In this document: piece by piece, positions 37,447 through 47,520 of the stretch
Layout: each line of letters starts with the position of its first letter
Numbering within the stretch: position 1 is the first letter of the stretch
Origin: Eonycteris spelaea
Taxonomy: Eukaryota > Chordata > Mammalia > Chiroptera > Pteropodidae
Length of the DNA: 64,000 nucleotides
Assembly: GCA_003508835.1 (NCBI GenBank)
Contig: PUFA01000162.1
Location: forward strand, 3,768,501-3,832,500
Direction: 5' to 3'
Notes under the pieces: generated by a model
Told to the model about the DNA's origin: nothing
Seen by the model: only the letters and a program-made list of their open reading frames with translations
Database searches by the model: none
Position numbers and translations under genes: made by a program

Positions 37447-38430
37447 TGTTTTAATTCTGTGAAAATAATTGACGAAGAGTGTGGTCTCTAACCTGCATGA
37501 TGATAATTATATATTGTTTAAAACACAGGTTTATGCACATATATATGACCCATTGAGGATATATGGTAGCTTTGTTGTGAGACTCCAGTTCTTCACCAAA
37601 TACTTGGTGCTAAATCTTAACCAATATGCCTGAGGTAAGAGTTCTCTCTCTGAGCTGGGTCCTATCTTGTACATCCCACGTAGTTGAGCTGTCCTCAAAA
37701 CCAACACCTGCTTCTAGGGCCTTATTAGAGGTGGAATATCGTTGGTAATTATGGACTTGCTTGAAGTAAGTACTTTTAGCGCATTCTTGAAAAATTGATT
37801 TCTCAACAGGACTTACTTCCTTTCAATATAGTTTTTAACACACCGGCTATCTGCTCTTTTCCACAAGACAGGCTATATGATGCTTCAGCTCTTTCTCCTT
37901 GAGCCATCTCTCTGCTCTCTTGGCCAGATGTGTTTTCTCTGCCCTGATGAACACCCTCTGAAAACTGCTTAGTTTCAAGAAACTGCTTATTATTAAGCAA
38001 CTAATGAACACTATTGCTTAACAAATCACCTCTTACCTTATGTCATTCAACTGGACATTTTGAAGCATAAGAACTAAGGAAAGTTAGATTAGCTTTTAAA
38101 GCAATAAAAGCCAATAAATTAGTTTCTTTTATGGGTTTAGAATTAAAAATCCACTTGTAACTGACTTTGTCCAAAGTTAGAGCATAACTAATTTGATATC
38201 TACAGACTCAATGGAAAGTCAAGTAGACAATATATGTTGGTTCATATGTAAGCATTTCATTACCCTGTTATTGTGTGCCTAAACTAGTCATTCTCTTGGC
38301 TTCACTGCTGATTTTACTCATATTTCCAGAATTATTACGGTATTCATTAAAATATTCCTATTAAGGCACCAAGTTTAAGAAAATTGATACACAGCAAAAG
38401 ATAACTACAACACAAGCTAAATTGCCATTC

Positions 38431-38452
38431 ATACACACACACACACACACAC

Positions 38453-38486
<34 letters not shown>
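38431..38486. repeat. (AC)n/(GT)n inverted repeat, 57-nt alternating tract
   Basis: An AC run is followed directly by 'gtat' and a GT run. The first 22 bases (38,431-38,452) are the exact reverse complement of the last 22 (38,465-38,486). A tighter hairpin with a 4-nt loop also fits, pairing 20 bp of AC with GT. Strict purine-pyrimidine alternation holds from 38,430 to 38,486. The tract can in principle form a cruciform or Z-DNA. Confidence 0.9.
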
Positions 38487-38524
38487 TTATATTTCTGGTA
38501 ATAATGTGATTAAGACTACAAATG

Positions 38525-38748
38525 ACCTGAGAGTTAGATCAAACTTGGTTACAATTCATGCTTTTCCACTTCTTAGGTATGAGAATTTCTGTGTGTATTA
38601 ATTCTATGCCTTTGTTGCCAATTATAAAAGGACAGAAATAATGAGTGAACTCTCATAAAGTTGCTGTGGGAATTAAATGAGATAATGTGTGTAGGGCAGT
38701 GCTTGGTACTTGGTGAGTTCGCCATGAAAATTATCTCTTGTTCCTATT
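38525..38748 (+). repeat. MIR SINE
   Basis: Colinear from 'ggttacaattcatgctttt', through 'ccacttcttaggtatgaga', to 'gtgggaattaaatgagata', 'atgtgtgtagggcagtgct' and 'tggtacttggtgagttcgc'. These match the core and the 3' region of MIR (gaggattaaatgagttaat, agtgcctggcacatagta). Confidence 0.8.
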
Positions 38749-39000
38749 AAGAAAGAGCAGACTGCTATTACCATTTTTTTCTTTCCAGGTCTTCTAAAAG
38801 CAGAGAAACTATTACTGTTAAAATATGTCATATATTTTCAGTAGTTACTAACTATTCCTTTGTAGAGTTCTCCAGGATTTCTGCATATCCCAGAAATCCA
38901 CTGTTCAAAAAAATAATATTTCAAAAATTTCAAACATATAGATTTATGATATCAGTGACTGAATTATTGAGTAGACTCTCATTTTATTTTTTAGTAGATT
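38749..39000. other. Unassigned AT-rich sequence
   Basis: Nothing recognised. Confidence 0.5.
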
Positions 39001-39004
39001 CAAA

Positions 39005-39560
39005 AGAAAGTATGGGTAATTCAAAATAGACTTTAGAACAATTTTAGATTTATAGAAACATTAAGGAAACAGACAGTTCTCATGTACCACACATTCCTAT
39101 TAAGGGTTATCTAACATTAGTATACTAAAAATGAACCAATTTTGATAAATTATTAATTAAATCCTATGCTCTATTCAGACTTTCTTAGTTTTTACCTAAT
39201 GTTCTTTTTCTCTAGTATCCCTTCCATTCCAGATACCACAATGTATTTATATCTGCTGTCATGACACCTTAGGCTCTTCATGACTGGGGATTTCACAGAC
39301 TTTCTTTGTTTCTGATGACCTTGACAGTTTTTGAGGAATATTGATCATTTGTTTTACACAATGTCTTTCAATTGAGATTTTTCTGTGATTTTTTTTTTTA
39401 ATGTCTTTGAGTGTCAATAGGGGGTTGTTTTATTCACAGAGAATTTAAATTTGTCTTGGGATTTGTGTTTGCAAGATATCTGGGGTCAAATCAACTCTCT
39501 TTCAGGATTCTGATATCAACAACTCAGTGTAAATTCTCTGATTTGTAGCTGGCATGAGGT
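39005..39560 (-). mobile_element. Probable old L1 3'-UTR-like repeat
   Basis: It carries 'aacaattttagatttatag', 'tcatgtaccacacattcct', 'tgtcatgacaccttaggct', a 'tgaccttgacagtttttga' block and 'gtctttcaattgagatttt'. That order matches a common old mammalian repeat that I associate with L1M 3' ends (tgaccttgacatttttgaa, then tccctcaatttgggttt). The family is uncertain. Confidence 0.45.
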
Positions 39561-40600
39561 TCAATATTCTGATTGCAACACTGATGTTTGTTTACCTTTT
39601 TTTTTTTTTTTTTTGTAAGGCCTTTGGAGTATCTACTCTCCAATTCTAATAGGGGTAAAACTCATTATGCTTTAAAAAAATATTTTTATCTGTATTGATT
39701 CCGTAGGTTATATTTCATGTTGATGAATTTACATTGCCCTCACTTCCAGTGTTGTATTTTTTTTTATAGATTTTATTTTTTATTTTCACTTCACCTCTGT
39801 TGCCTGTCTAGATTCTTTTAAAAGTTCAATGTTTGTCTTTGCCTCATCAAATTCTAGATACCTTTTGATTACTCATAATATGACTTTCTCTTCTCGCATA
39901 TGCATAAATATTTGTAAACTATTAGTTGTTTATTGCTTTTGTTTATGGAATCTTTGGTAAAAGAAAACAGAGGTAGTCAAATATGTATTCAGAGACATTT
40001 TGAGAAAGAAGACACTCTTTCCCTCTGCTGTGGTAGAATTAAAACCCTTATGGGCTGTTCACTGTCTAGCCGTCCTCTAGCCTCCTTTACCCTCCCATAC
40101 ACTTATCGATTCACCCAGTAGGCAGGATAAGTCAGGTACCTCTCCCAAGGGCACACTTTAATGTTGCCCAGAAAAATCTTTTGCTTCCCTTATTCCAGAG
40201 AGTCTACTTTAGCCGTGGAGTGAGATAGCTTGTTTCTTTGTCTAATTTTTTAAAATCATTGCTTATGCCCTAGGTCTTTTGAGTTTAGATGTTTGAAATA
40301 CAGGAACAAAGTGTTGCTGTCATTGATTTCTACATTTGGTTCTTTTATCCTTATAGCAGTAAAGCTAGACTATCCATGATATTTCCTGAATAGGGGAAAC
40401 TACTATGGTGTAACATGAAGTATGTGTATAGGGAAGATATGCCAAAATCTATCAAAATATAATTATAATTAATATGAAATAATATAACATGATATATCAA
40501 CAGATATTGAGTGAATTGAAAGAAATAGGAAAAATCTTTAATAAAATCACTAGAAAAAATAAGTCTAGAAAAATTAGTAAAATGTAGTGACAACTAGAAA
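39561..40600. other. Unassigned sequence
   Basis: A poly-T of 18 lies at 39,597-39,614, with T-rich runs after. A plus frame at 39,933-40,121 and a minus frame at 40,351-40,593 show no domain. Confidence 0.5.
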
Positions 40601-40619
40601 AAGGCCATAAGCAACCTTT

Positions 40620-40860
40620 GTAGCAAATGATTACTTACAAACCATTATAATGAAAAACAAGGCAAATATCTTACTATTACAATTGATATTTAACATTATT
40701 TAGAAAGTTCTAGATAATATAATTTAAAAAACTGTACATATTAGAGAAAAGAGACAAATCTCTCTCCACATTTACAAATCTAAAAACATCTGAAGAGATC
40801 GACAAATCTCTCTCCACATTTACATATCTAGAAACATCTGCAGAGATCATTTTAATCTGG
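40620..40860 (+). mobile_element. Possible old L1 fragment carrying a 48-bp tandem duplication
   Basis: At 40,650-40,735, 'ggcaaatatcttactatta' and 'agaaagttctagataata' resemble L1 ORF2 just after the RT domain (compare 42.29 kb). It is followed by two copies of a 48-bp unit at 40,753-40,848. The L1 assignment is tentative. Confidence 0.35.
40753..40848. repeat. 48-bp tandem duplication, two copies
   Basis: Unit 1 is 40,753-40,800 and unit 2 is 40,801-40,848. Both begin 'gacaaatctctctccacat' and end 'agagatc'. They differ at 3 of 48 positions (unit positions 25, 31 and 41). The copies are directly abutting, so this is a tandem duplication and not dispersed copies. Confidence 0.95.
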
Positions 40861-41039
40861 ATTATAATTTGTCAAGATATGATGAAATATTTGAAATTTA
40901 ATATATAAAATTAAAATATATTTAAGAGAATAATACCTTCTGAAAAGCCACTTCAAGATTTTTAGATGACTTGAATTTATTTTCATATAAATTCACTGTT
41001 TGGAAGCCATTTTGTAAAACAATTGATTAAAAAAATAAT

Positions 41040-41800
41040 TTAATAAAGAGTAAGAAAATAATCATGAGGATATGGAGAAAAGGGAACACATATACTGTTG
41101 GTGGGATTGCAAATTGGCACAGCCACTATGGAAAACAGTCAGGAGGTTTCTCAAAAATTAAAAATGGATATACCTTTTGACCCAGTAATTGCACTTCTGG
41201 ATATTTATCCAAGGAAAACCAAAACAATAATTCATAAAGATCTATTCACCCCTATGCTCATGGCAACACAATTTACAATAGCCAAAATATGGGAGCAACC
41301 TAAATGCCCATCAACAGATGATTGGATAAAGAAGTTATGGTTCATGTATTCAATAGAATATTACTCAGCCATTAAAAAAAATGAAATCCTACCATTTGCA
41401 ATGACATGGGTGGACCTAGAGGTTATTATGCTGAGTGAAATAAGTCAGAGAAAGATAAATATCATATGACTTCACTTACATGTAGTATCCAAGGAACAAA
41501 AAGAACAAACTAATCAAAAGTGGACTCACAAATATAGAGGACAATTTGGTGATGGCCAGAGGGGAGGAGTGGGGGCTGAGAGAATGCGGTAAAGGGTTGA
41601 AGAAGTACAATTAGTAGTTGATAGATGGTCACAGGCATGGGGAGCACGCATAGGTAATACCATTACATAGGTAATGTAATGGCTATGTGTAGAGCCGGAG
41701 GAGAGAAAGAGCAATTAGGGGGATCATTTTATAAACTATATAATTGTCTAACCAATGTGCTATATACTTAAAACTAATAAAATAAAATTTTTTAAAAAAT
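41040..41800 (+). mobile_element. L1 3' part: ORF2 C-terminus plus full 3' UTR
   Basis: Plus strand, 5'-truncated near 41,040 ('gaggatatggagaaaaggg'). Coding sequence continues to about 41,470, followed by the 3' UTR ('gtgatggccagaggggagg', 'gtagttgatagatggtcac', 'gtctaaccaatgtgctata') and an A-rich tail at 41,775-41,795. Its 3' UTR is the same type as the one at 34.0-34.3 kb. I see no clean target-site duplication. Confidence 0.92.
41098..41469 (+). pseudogene. L1 ORF2 C-terminal remnant, 123 codons open
   Basis: An uninterrupted frame of 123 codons inside the L1 3' part. The first residues read on from upstream ORF2 and the initial Met is not a real start. Landmarks are 'FDPVIALLDIYP' (usual '[12 protein letters not shown]'), 'FTIAKIWEQPKCPSTDDWI', 'MYSIEYYSAIKKNEILPF' and 'EVIMLSEISQ'. 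Complete ORF2 is about 1,275 residues with endonuclease, RT and a C-terminal zinc-knuckle-containing region; only part of the last is here. No upstream catalytic domain remains, so it is non-functional. Confidence 0.9.
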
Positions 41801-42280
41801 CAAATAACTCCCTTTTTCATTTAACCACATGCAGATAGACACATGTTTTTCTCTTCAAGCTCTCCACTTCCAGACATTTCCAGATCCATTATCTTCCTTT
41901 AAAAAAAATTATCTTATCGAGTCTATATGTCTTTCTTCTTTCTCTCACTTTGTAAAAGCGGTGATTATGTGTCTTTCCTGGCCTTCTTTTCTTTCCTCTT
42001 CATCATAACCCCACAGTGCTCACATTCTGCCTCATTCACTATCATTTAGTCTCATAAGTTCAATACTCCCTTTTTGTATGTAATAACTCTTATATCCTCA
42101 TTCCAAGAATTCTAGACCCACATACACATACACATATATCTATTTCTAAAAAAAGTAAGTCTAAGTAAGTAAGTAAAGTAAAAAGAACAAAACTAAAATA
42201 TGGTAACCTACTACAGAAGAATCAATGAGAAGCTTTGTTAAGAATGAGGATTTACAAACCACTTTTTCTTCTTTTTTTAG
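41801..42280. other. Unassigned sequence
   Basis: Contains AAGT-type short repeats near 42,153-42,180 ('aagtctaagtaagtaagta'). No gene recognised. Confidence 0.5.
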
Positions 42281-42284
42281 AAGG

Positions 42285-42375
42285 GGTGGGGGCAAGTATC
42301 TTACTATCACCTTTGCTATTTAATGTCCTTTAGGAGTTCCTAGATGATAAAGAAAAATAAAAGTAGAAAATAGAA
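42285..42375 (+). mobile_element. Short L1 ORF2 scrap
   Basis: The sequence 'ggcaagtatcttactatca', 'cctttgctatttaatgtcc' and 'aggagttcctagatga' resembles L1 ORF2 just after the RT domain ('tgctctcaccactcctatt', 'agtcctagcca'). Only ~90 bp. Confidence 0.4.
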
Positions 42376-42399
42376 ATAAAATAGTCTGGAAGGCATCAT

Positions 42400-42689
42400 C
42401 TAGAGTTTCCTTGTACAAGCATTTCAAACAACATGTCCAGTACTGAACGCATTCCCAACTTTCTGAATGAAAGGACCTCTGCTCATTGTCCTGACCGCCT
42501 TCTTTCAGATAAGATTGTTTCAGTTGTTGAAGTTTAAACCACTGAAATCATCTTTAAATTTCTCCTCCTTTACATATCCTTTCTATTCTATCTCTATGAC
42601 ATTGCAAAAGCCACTATTCTTCTCACCATTCCATTGATATTTCCCTTTCGGATTATCTTTTTCTCTCACATTGATAGTAAAAAAAAAAA

Positions 42690-42722
<33 letters not shown>

Positions 42723-43260
42723 TTATTAATTTTTTAATAAGACTTAAATGCCCAAGCCATTCTGAACACTATTGTCATATTTACCTTTCTGTTGTCACTT
42801 AAATAATATTAGCCATAATAAAGGCAAAAACTCAAATGGATTTCTATTCACCTCCTGAAGATTTATCTTGCAAATTTATACTGGAACAGCGATATCTTTA
42901 TGCTCTGCTATTCACTTTCTCATACTCCAAGTTCTAAATGAAACTGAGCTTCCTCCAGTTCTTCCAGTAAGTTCTCTTCATTTTCCCAACCCCAAGATTT
43001 GGTTATAATTATCCTCCGAATGTGATGCCTTTCTTCTTCATCATCAAATGTTAAAATTCACCCAGTTTTTAAAGGCACAGCTTAAATGCTATCTCCTTAA
43101 TGAAATTTCAGCCAGAAGTAATCTCTTCTTTCACTGAGCTGCACTGAACGTTACCTTCGTAATTCCTATGACATGCATTTTACAGTGATTTTTACCACTC
43201 TTAATCAACCCTATTTGAACTTGAGGCTCAGAGTTAGAACTATGACGAGCTTTTTTTCTC
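42400..43260 (+). repeat. L2 LINE, long 3' segment
   Basis: Plus-strand L2. Landmarks in order: 'caacatgtccagtactgaa', 'taaatttctcctcctttac', 'atcttctcaccattcc'-like sequence near 42,615, and 'ttaaaggcacagcttaaat' and 'gctatctccttaatgaaat' near 43,068 (consensus 'actcagctcaaatgtcacctc'). An (AAAG)n tract at 42,679-42,720 splits it. About 860 bp, one of the longest L2 copies here. Confidence 0.7.
42679..42720. repeat. (A)n(GAAA)n microsatellite
   Basis: Thirteen A followed by seven GAAA-type units. It interrupts the L2 copy, and an A-rich start followed by GAAA growth can mark an old poly-A tail. Confidence 0.95.
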
Positions 43261-43882
43261 CTTAATATTAAAATGCTTTTTACAGAGTAGAGGATAAGCG
43301 CTTATTTTGAAAATAAATATTTTATATGAAATTGACCAATTACGATTAAATTCGGCAATTGGCTAAATTTCTACAAATAGACTTGGGAGAAACAGTCTTA
43401 AGTGTACATGGTTTAAAGAAAATACTGTTTTCTGGCTTGTGTTTGAGCTTTTAGCTGAGGATTTTGTTGCTACTCTTAGTTCAAAATCCATTAAGAACTA
43501 AAATGAACCTCTCCAGCACTTGTGAGACATGCCTCTTAAGGCCGAGTCTAGCATCTAATGCTTTTAGAACTAAGGAGCGCGAAGAGAATGGAACACCTGG
43601 GGAAATGTGCAGGGAATTGTTCAACAGTCCTTACTCTTTCCTCCTCTCAGTCACATCTACGAACGAGAAGTCCCTCTCCTGAGAACTAGGGAGAGAAGCT
43701 GAGGCACAAGGCACCACCTCACTTCCACCAGAAGTAAGAGCCAGCCTCTCCTATGAGAAAAGCCCCTATAAGGAGGATAAGCTAAAGGTTGATCTTTGAT
43801 CTTAGGAGAAGTATACCTAGCCCTAATATATATGATGAAAGAACCATTTTTAACTTAGGCTTCTTCTAAAAATAACTTACTT

Positions 43883-43924
43883 ATTCATTCATTCATTCAT
43901 TCATTCATTCATTCATTCATTCAT
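43883..43924. repeat. (ATTC)n microsatellite
   Basis: About ten ATTC units in a row. Such tracts often grow from the L2 terminus (TGAATGAATGAA in reverse), and a reverse MIR fragment follows. Confidence 0.95.
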
Positions 43925-43934
43925 TTGTGTAAAA

Positions 43935-44045
43935 TGACCAGACACAAAATGGATCTTATTTAATACTCATAATAAACATACTATGAGGTAGGAATTATTT
44001 TCATCATTTTGTAAATGAAAACTTTGGTAACTAGGAATCATCAAT
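43935..44045 (-). repeat. MIR SINE fragment
   Basis: Reverse MIR: 'ttatttaatactcataata', 'aacatactatgaggtagga', 'attattttcatcattttgt', 'aaatgaaaactttgg'. Confidence 0.7.
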
Positions 44046-44115
44046 TAGTAGTAACAGTTATAGTTAGTGTTATTATTATTATCCAAATGCTCATATGGTT
44101 GTAACTGGGGTAAAT

Positions 44116-44320
44116 ATGTCAGTCAGGGTTCTCCAGAGAAACAGAATCAATACAGAACCAATATATCATTTGTCATTTATGTCATATTATATATCTCTCT
44201 ATATAAATATATAATATATATATACCTATATCTATATATATCTTTTGTATATAACTCTATATCTATATCTATATATCTATAGCCTAGCCAAATTTGACAC
44301 ATATAATTCACCATCAAATC
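44116..44320. repeat. Old interspersed repeat with internal TA expansion
   Basis: The left end reads 'cagtcagggttctccagag', 'aaacagaatcaa' and the right end 'gcctagccaaatttgacac', 'atataattcaccatca'. These are the two ends of a common mammalian repeat whose middle is missing here and replaced by a TA/TC-rich simple sequence (44,188-44,281). I am not certain of the family name. Confidence 0.5.
44188..44281. repeat. TATATC/TA simple repeat
   Basis: Low-complexity tract of TATA and TATC units. The Ile/Tyr/Ser-rich plus frame at 44,067-44,282 is a translation of it. Confidence 0.9.
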
Positions 44321-45345
44321 AGGCATATAATTTAAAGTGCAAACAGGACACTTCAGAGAATAAAGCCTTTATTAATAATTATGCCAAGACCTCAGGCATC
44401 AACTGGGAATTTCTTGAGCAAATCAAAACAAGTAATCTATTATACTTCAATTTGTAAAAGAAGACTGAAATTTAAAAGCAAAAAAAAAAAAAAAAAGTGG
44501 TCCTCCTACTCATAGCTAAAAATGTGACTCGGAAGTAGTTTCCTAATCACCATACAAAATCTGATTATCCACCCTTCTCTTTATACCTCGAAATAGTATA
44601 TTTTATAATATTCTAGTCTAATGAAGCAAACCACATTTTAGTTTTACTATTGTGTACCTTGGGTGAGTCAGAAGTTATTTTGTATTTTATTTTTCATGGA
44701 ATCAAATGTTGGAGCAATTTTTTTCAACTGTGAAAATTCATCTGTCACAGATATAGTTGTCGGACTCTCCAAATACCGTGATTTTCCAGGAATTTTTCTT
44801 ATCTCATTTGACAGACCTTTGAAATTTTTTATGTGCTGGGATTTTCAGTATTTTCTGGAAAAGAAAATAAATATTTTGAAACGCAAGGAAGGAGTTGTAG
44901 GTTCTAGGTTATAAAGTAGGTCTGGTGGGGCCTAGAAAACCGGCTCTAGTGAAAGTCATAATTAAAGTCTTTTTGAAAATGATGTAGAATGTTTATTAAC
45001 AGTGTGGTTTTTAAATGCAAAAATCTCTACAGGGCAAAAGATACCCTGAGTAGGATAGCAGAGTGCAATTGCTAATACGACTGGGGAGTCAGAGATTCCT
45101 AGGGCACCGTCGATGGCTGCTAGTGACAACATGTATCTCAGGTTCGGGTTGGTTCCCTTCTCCCTAAGTGAAGTTGAGGGTGGCTGCATATTTTACAGAC
45201 TTCTTCCTGGTTTGCTTTCTCACGGAGGAATTTGATTCTGTACTAAAAATAAGTCTGTATGTGCACTTCTATAATTACCTACCCTATGAACTAGATAACT
45301 CACCCTTTTAAAATATTTCGATAAAATTTTTTTTGGAATAACATT
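44321..45345. other. Unassigned sequence
   Basis: A 17-A run lies at 44,480-44,496. Frames at 44,663-44,914 (plus) and 44,962-45,189 (minus) lack a domain. Confidence 0.5.
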
Positions 45346-45349
45346 AAAC

Positions 45350-45835
45350 AATTTATATATGGTCCACAAGGTATTGCACAGTTTGGTCTCTGCCCATTTC
45401 AGCTTCAGGATACTGGGAATTCCAACTAATTTCCCTAGCAGACAGTGTTCCAACTCCTTGAGCTAGGCATCCTCACAGAATGCTGTTATCTCTGCTCAAA
45501 CTGTTCCAGCCCAGCCTATCAGTCATGCACACACCTCTTTTCAAACAAATTTATTCTCAATGCTTAGGTGCCTACACTTACTTATAAATCTAAATTTGGT
45601 TTCGTCTTGTACTCTCTCATAGTAAGTGGTGTGTCCCCTTCAGAGTACTTATTTTTGTTACTACTCACGTGTATCATTATTGGTTTGATATTTCTCTGTT
45701 TAGAATCTTAAGTTCCATAACATAACAGCTATGCCTGTTTTGTTTGCCTCTTTATATCCTGTGACGGGCACTTCGGGTGGTATGTAGTACGTGCCGAAGC
45801 GGTATTAGAGGAAATAAACATATCTTCAGAGATTA
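45350..45835 (+). repeat. L2 LINE 3' segment, near-complete end
   Basis: Plus-strand L2. It has 'ctgtttagaatcttaagtt', 'ccataacataacagctatg', 'cctgttttgtttgcctctt', 'tatatcctgtgacgggcac' and a degraded terminus at 'gtattagaggaaataaaca'. The consensus order is 'gactgtgagctccttgagg', 'cttattcatctttgtatcc', then 'agtaggcgctcaataaatg'. It is diverged but colinear to the terminus. Confidence 0.65.
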
Positions 45836-46435
45836 TAGTAGGTATACATGATACATATGCAGATAGTTTTAAATAATATGATGTCTCCATTAGAAAATAT
45901 ATCACTCATTCTTATTACAAAGAATTGATAATTATAGCATCTACTACATAAAGGTAATACTCTTATTCATGGTCAAATTTTGTCATTTCAGTTAGCTGTT
46001 TCTCGCCTATTTTCTCCAGGTTCTTGGCATCAGGACTATGACCACACAAGTAACCTTTTGTTCCCAGTATTTATGCAAGTATAATTTTTACTGCTTTATC
46101 ATTTCATCCCAATCATATTCCCTCTATAAGCCTGAATACAATTGGAAACCTTAAGAACATTTTAGTGTGGAAAACTCTATGTTAGCTTATGGTTTATCCA
46201 CCCACATCCAATTTGCTTCACCTCTACATAATTGTCAAGTATTTAGACTGTTTTGACTAGAACATCCGACTTTATCTGGATAAAACATAATTGTAACAAC
46301 AACAACAAAACATCATTAAGAAAATAGTGGAATTTGATTTTATTTTTACATGTTCTCCACATCCTCCTTAAACTAATTCTTTGTTACTAATACTCTACTC
46401 TGGGTTTTGAAGTTGTATGCCTTTAAAAATGTCGA
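45836..46435. other. Unassigned sequence
   Basis: A short CAA repeat lies at 46,295-46,310. No element or gene recognised. Confidence 0.5.
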
Positions 46436-46436
46436 A

Positions 46437-46620
46437 CAGCATGTAGTGGTATTAAACAGTAATTTGGGAGAAGTCAGGAGACATAGGTTCTGGTTTCCTT
46501 CTCCATTTATTTTTGGTGTGTTGAGTTTCGCACTTGATCTTTATGGACTTCAGTGACCTCATCTGCAAAATGTTATATTATTATAGTACCTTAAACTAGA
46601 AATTGAGAACAGGCTGTATT
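46437..46620 (+). repeat. MIR SINE
   Basis: Good order: 'agcatgtagtggtattaaa', 'agtcaggagacataggttc', 'tggtttccttctccattta', 'tcagtgacctcatctgcaa', 'aatgttatattattatag'. Matches the MIR head (gtagtggaaagagc, gagtcaggagacctgggtt) and core. Confidence 0.8.
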
Positions 46621-47335
46621 TTGGGGGCTTCTCAACTCTAGTATCTATAATCTTAGCCTAAGAGAAGGTTTTGTATCAAAATATAGAAACTCCTGAAAAT
46701 GGACCACAAGTACTAGCATACATTTAGAACCAGCAGCATAAAGTACTGAAACAAAATAACAGAGATTTCCTTTCTTAGAACCAAGAAAAGGAAAATAGTC
46801 TTTGTACATTTTTCCTTTCCCAGTCCTTCTGACCCTGTCAGTTCATTTCCTAGTTGTCAATTAATAATGGTTAAGATGTGAAAATATATATTTAAAAATT
46901 TTAGGAGATGTGTGTATTAAAATATTCAGATTTCTGATTCACTTTTTTTTTCACATTACACATTGACTTTTATAAATAATACATTGAAAACAGCAAGTGA
47001 ATTTTCAACTGTTTTGCACTCTACCATTAACAATACCTCAAATGATTGTGAAATATGGATCTCAAAACTGTAAGGAAGTCTCCAGGGAGCTCTTCTTTTT
47101 AGGCGACTATGTTTGATTTAAGCTTGTAGGAGTTCTAAGAGGTGTCAATGTCTGATGACTGACTGATGGACTTGTGAAAGGTTATAGTTTTTATTCTATC
47201 CTCTGAAGAACAGCTGCTGCATGCAGAAATGAGCAACATTCATTAATATTTAAGGGAAAAAGTCAAATTGTCAATGGATGCAGAAGAGGATCACAAAGTC
47301 AGACATCTTAACTTTGAGTTTGAAAGGTAAGCCCG
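46621..47335. other. Unassigned sequence
   Basis: No repeat or gene recognised. Confidence 0.5.
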
Positions 47336-47339
47336 GTTT

Positions 47340-47520
47340 TGGCTGTAAAAATCCTGTACAGCACTGGTGTCAGTCAGTCTGAACACAAGCACTGGCTGTG
47401 TCAATAACTGTCTATGTGACTTTGGACCCTAATCTTTAACTTTTATAAAATGGGTTGATTGGAGAAGATGGCATCTAAGTTCCCTCACTTTTTTCTAATT
47501 CTAAAATAAATATTTACCAG
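47340..47520 (+). repeat. MIR SINE
   Basis: Core landmarks 'ctgtctatgtgactttgga', 'aatctttaacttttataaa', 'atgggttgattggagaaga' and 'atggcatctaagttccctc' fit the MIR variant that continues 'gatgatctctaaggtccct'. Confidence 0.65.

Larger units (their letters stand above)
36066..38520. other. Unassigned sequence with microsatellites
   Basis: No element or gene recognised. Notable are a perfect 9-nt-arm hairpin 'aataataatcattattatt' at about 36,087-36,105, a poly-T at 36,870-36,882, a TG repeat at 37,391-37,446 and the CA/TG palindrome at 38,431-38,486. Minus frames at 36,228-36,434, 36,781-36,975 and 37,803-38,000 have no domain. Confidence 0.5.

Noticed and set aside
43883..43924. CRISPR-like regular repeats
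   Set aside because: The ATTC units are directly adjacent with no spacers: a microsatellite. No other spaced repeat array was found, and the DNA is mammalian.
45765..45805. Hairpin with CG-containing arms near 'cacttcggg' and 'tgccgaagcgg'
   Set aside because: Only six to seven bases pair and the segment lies in the L2 terminus. No terminator or riboswitch logic applies.
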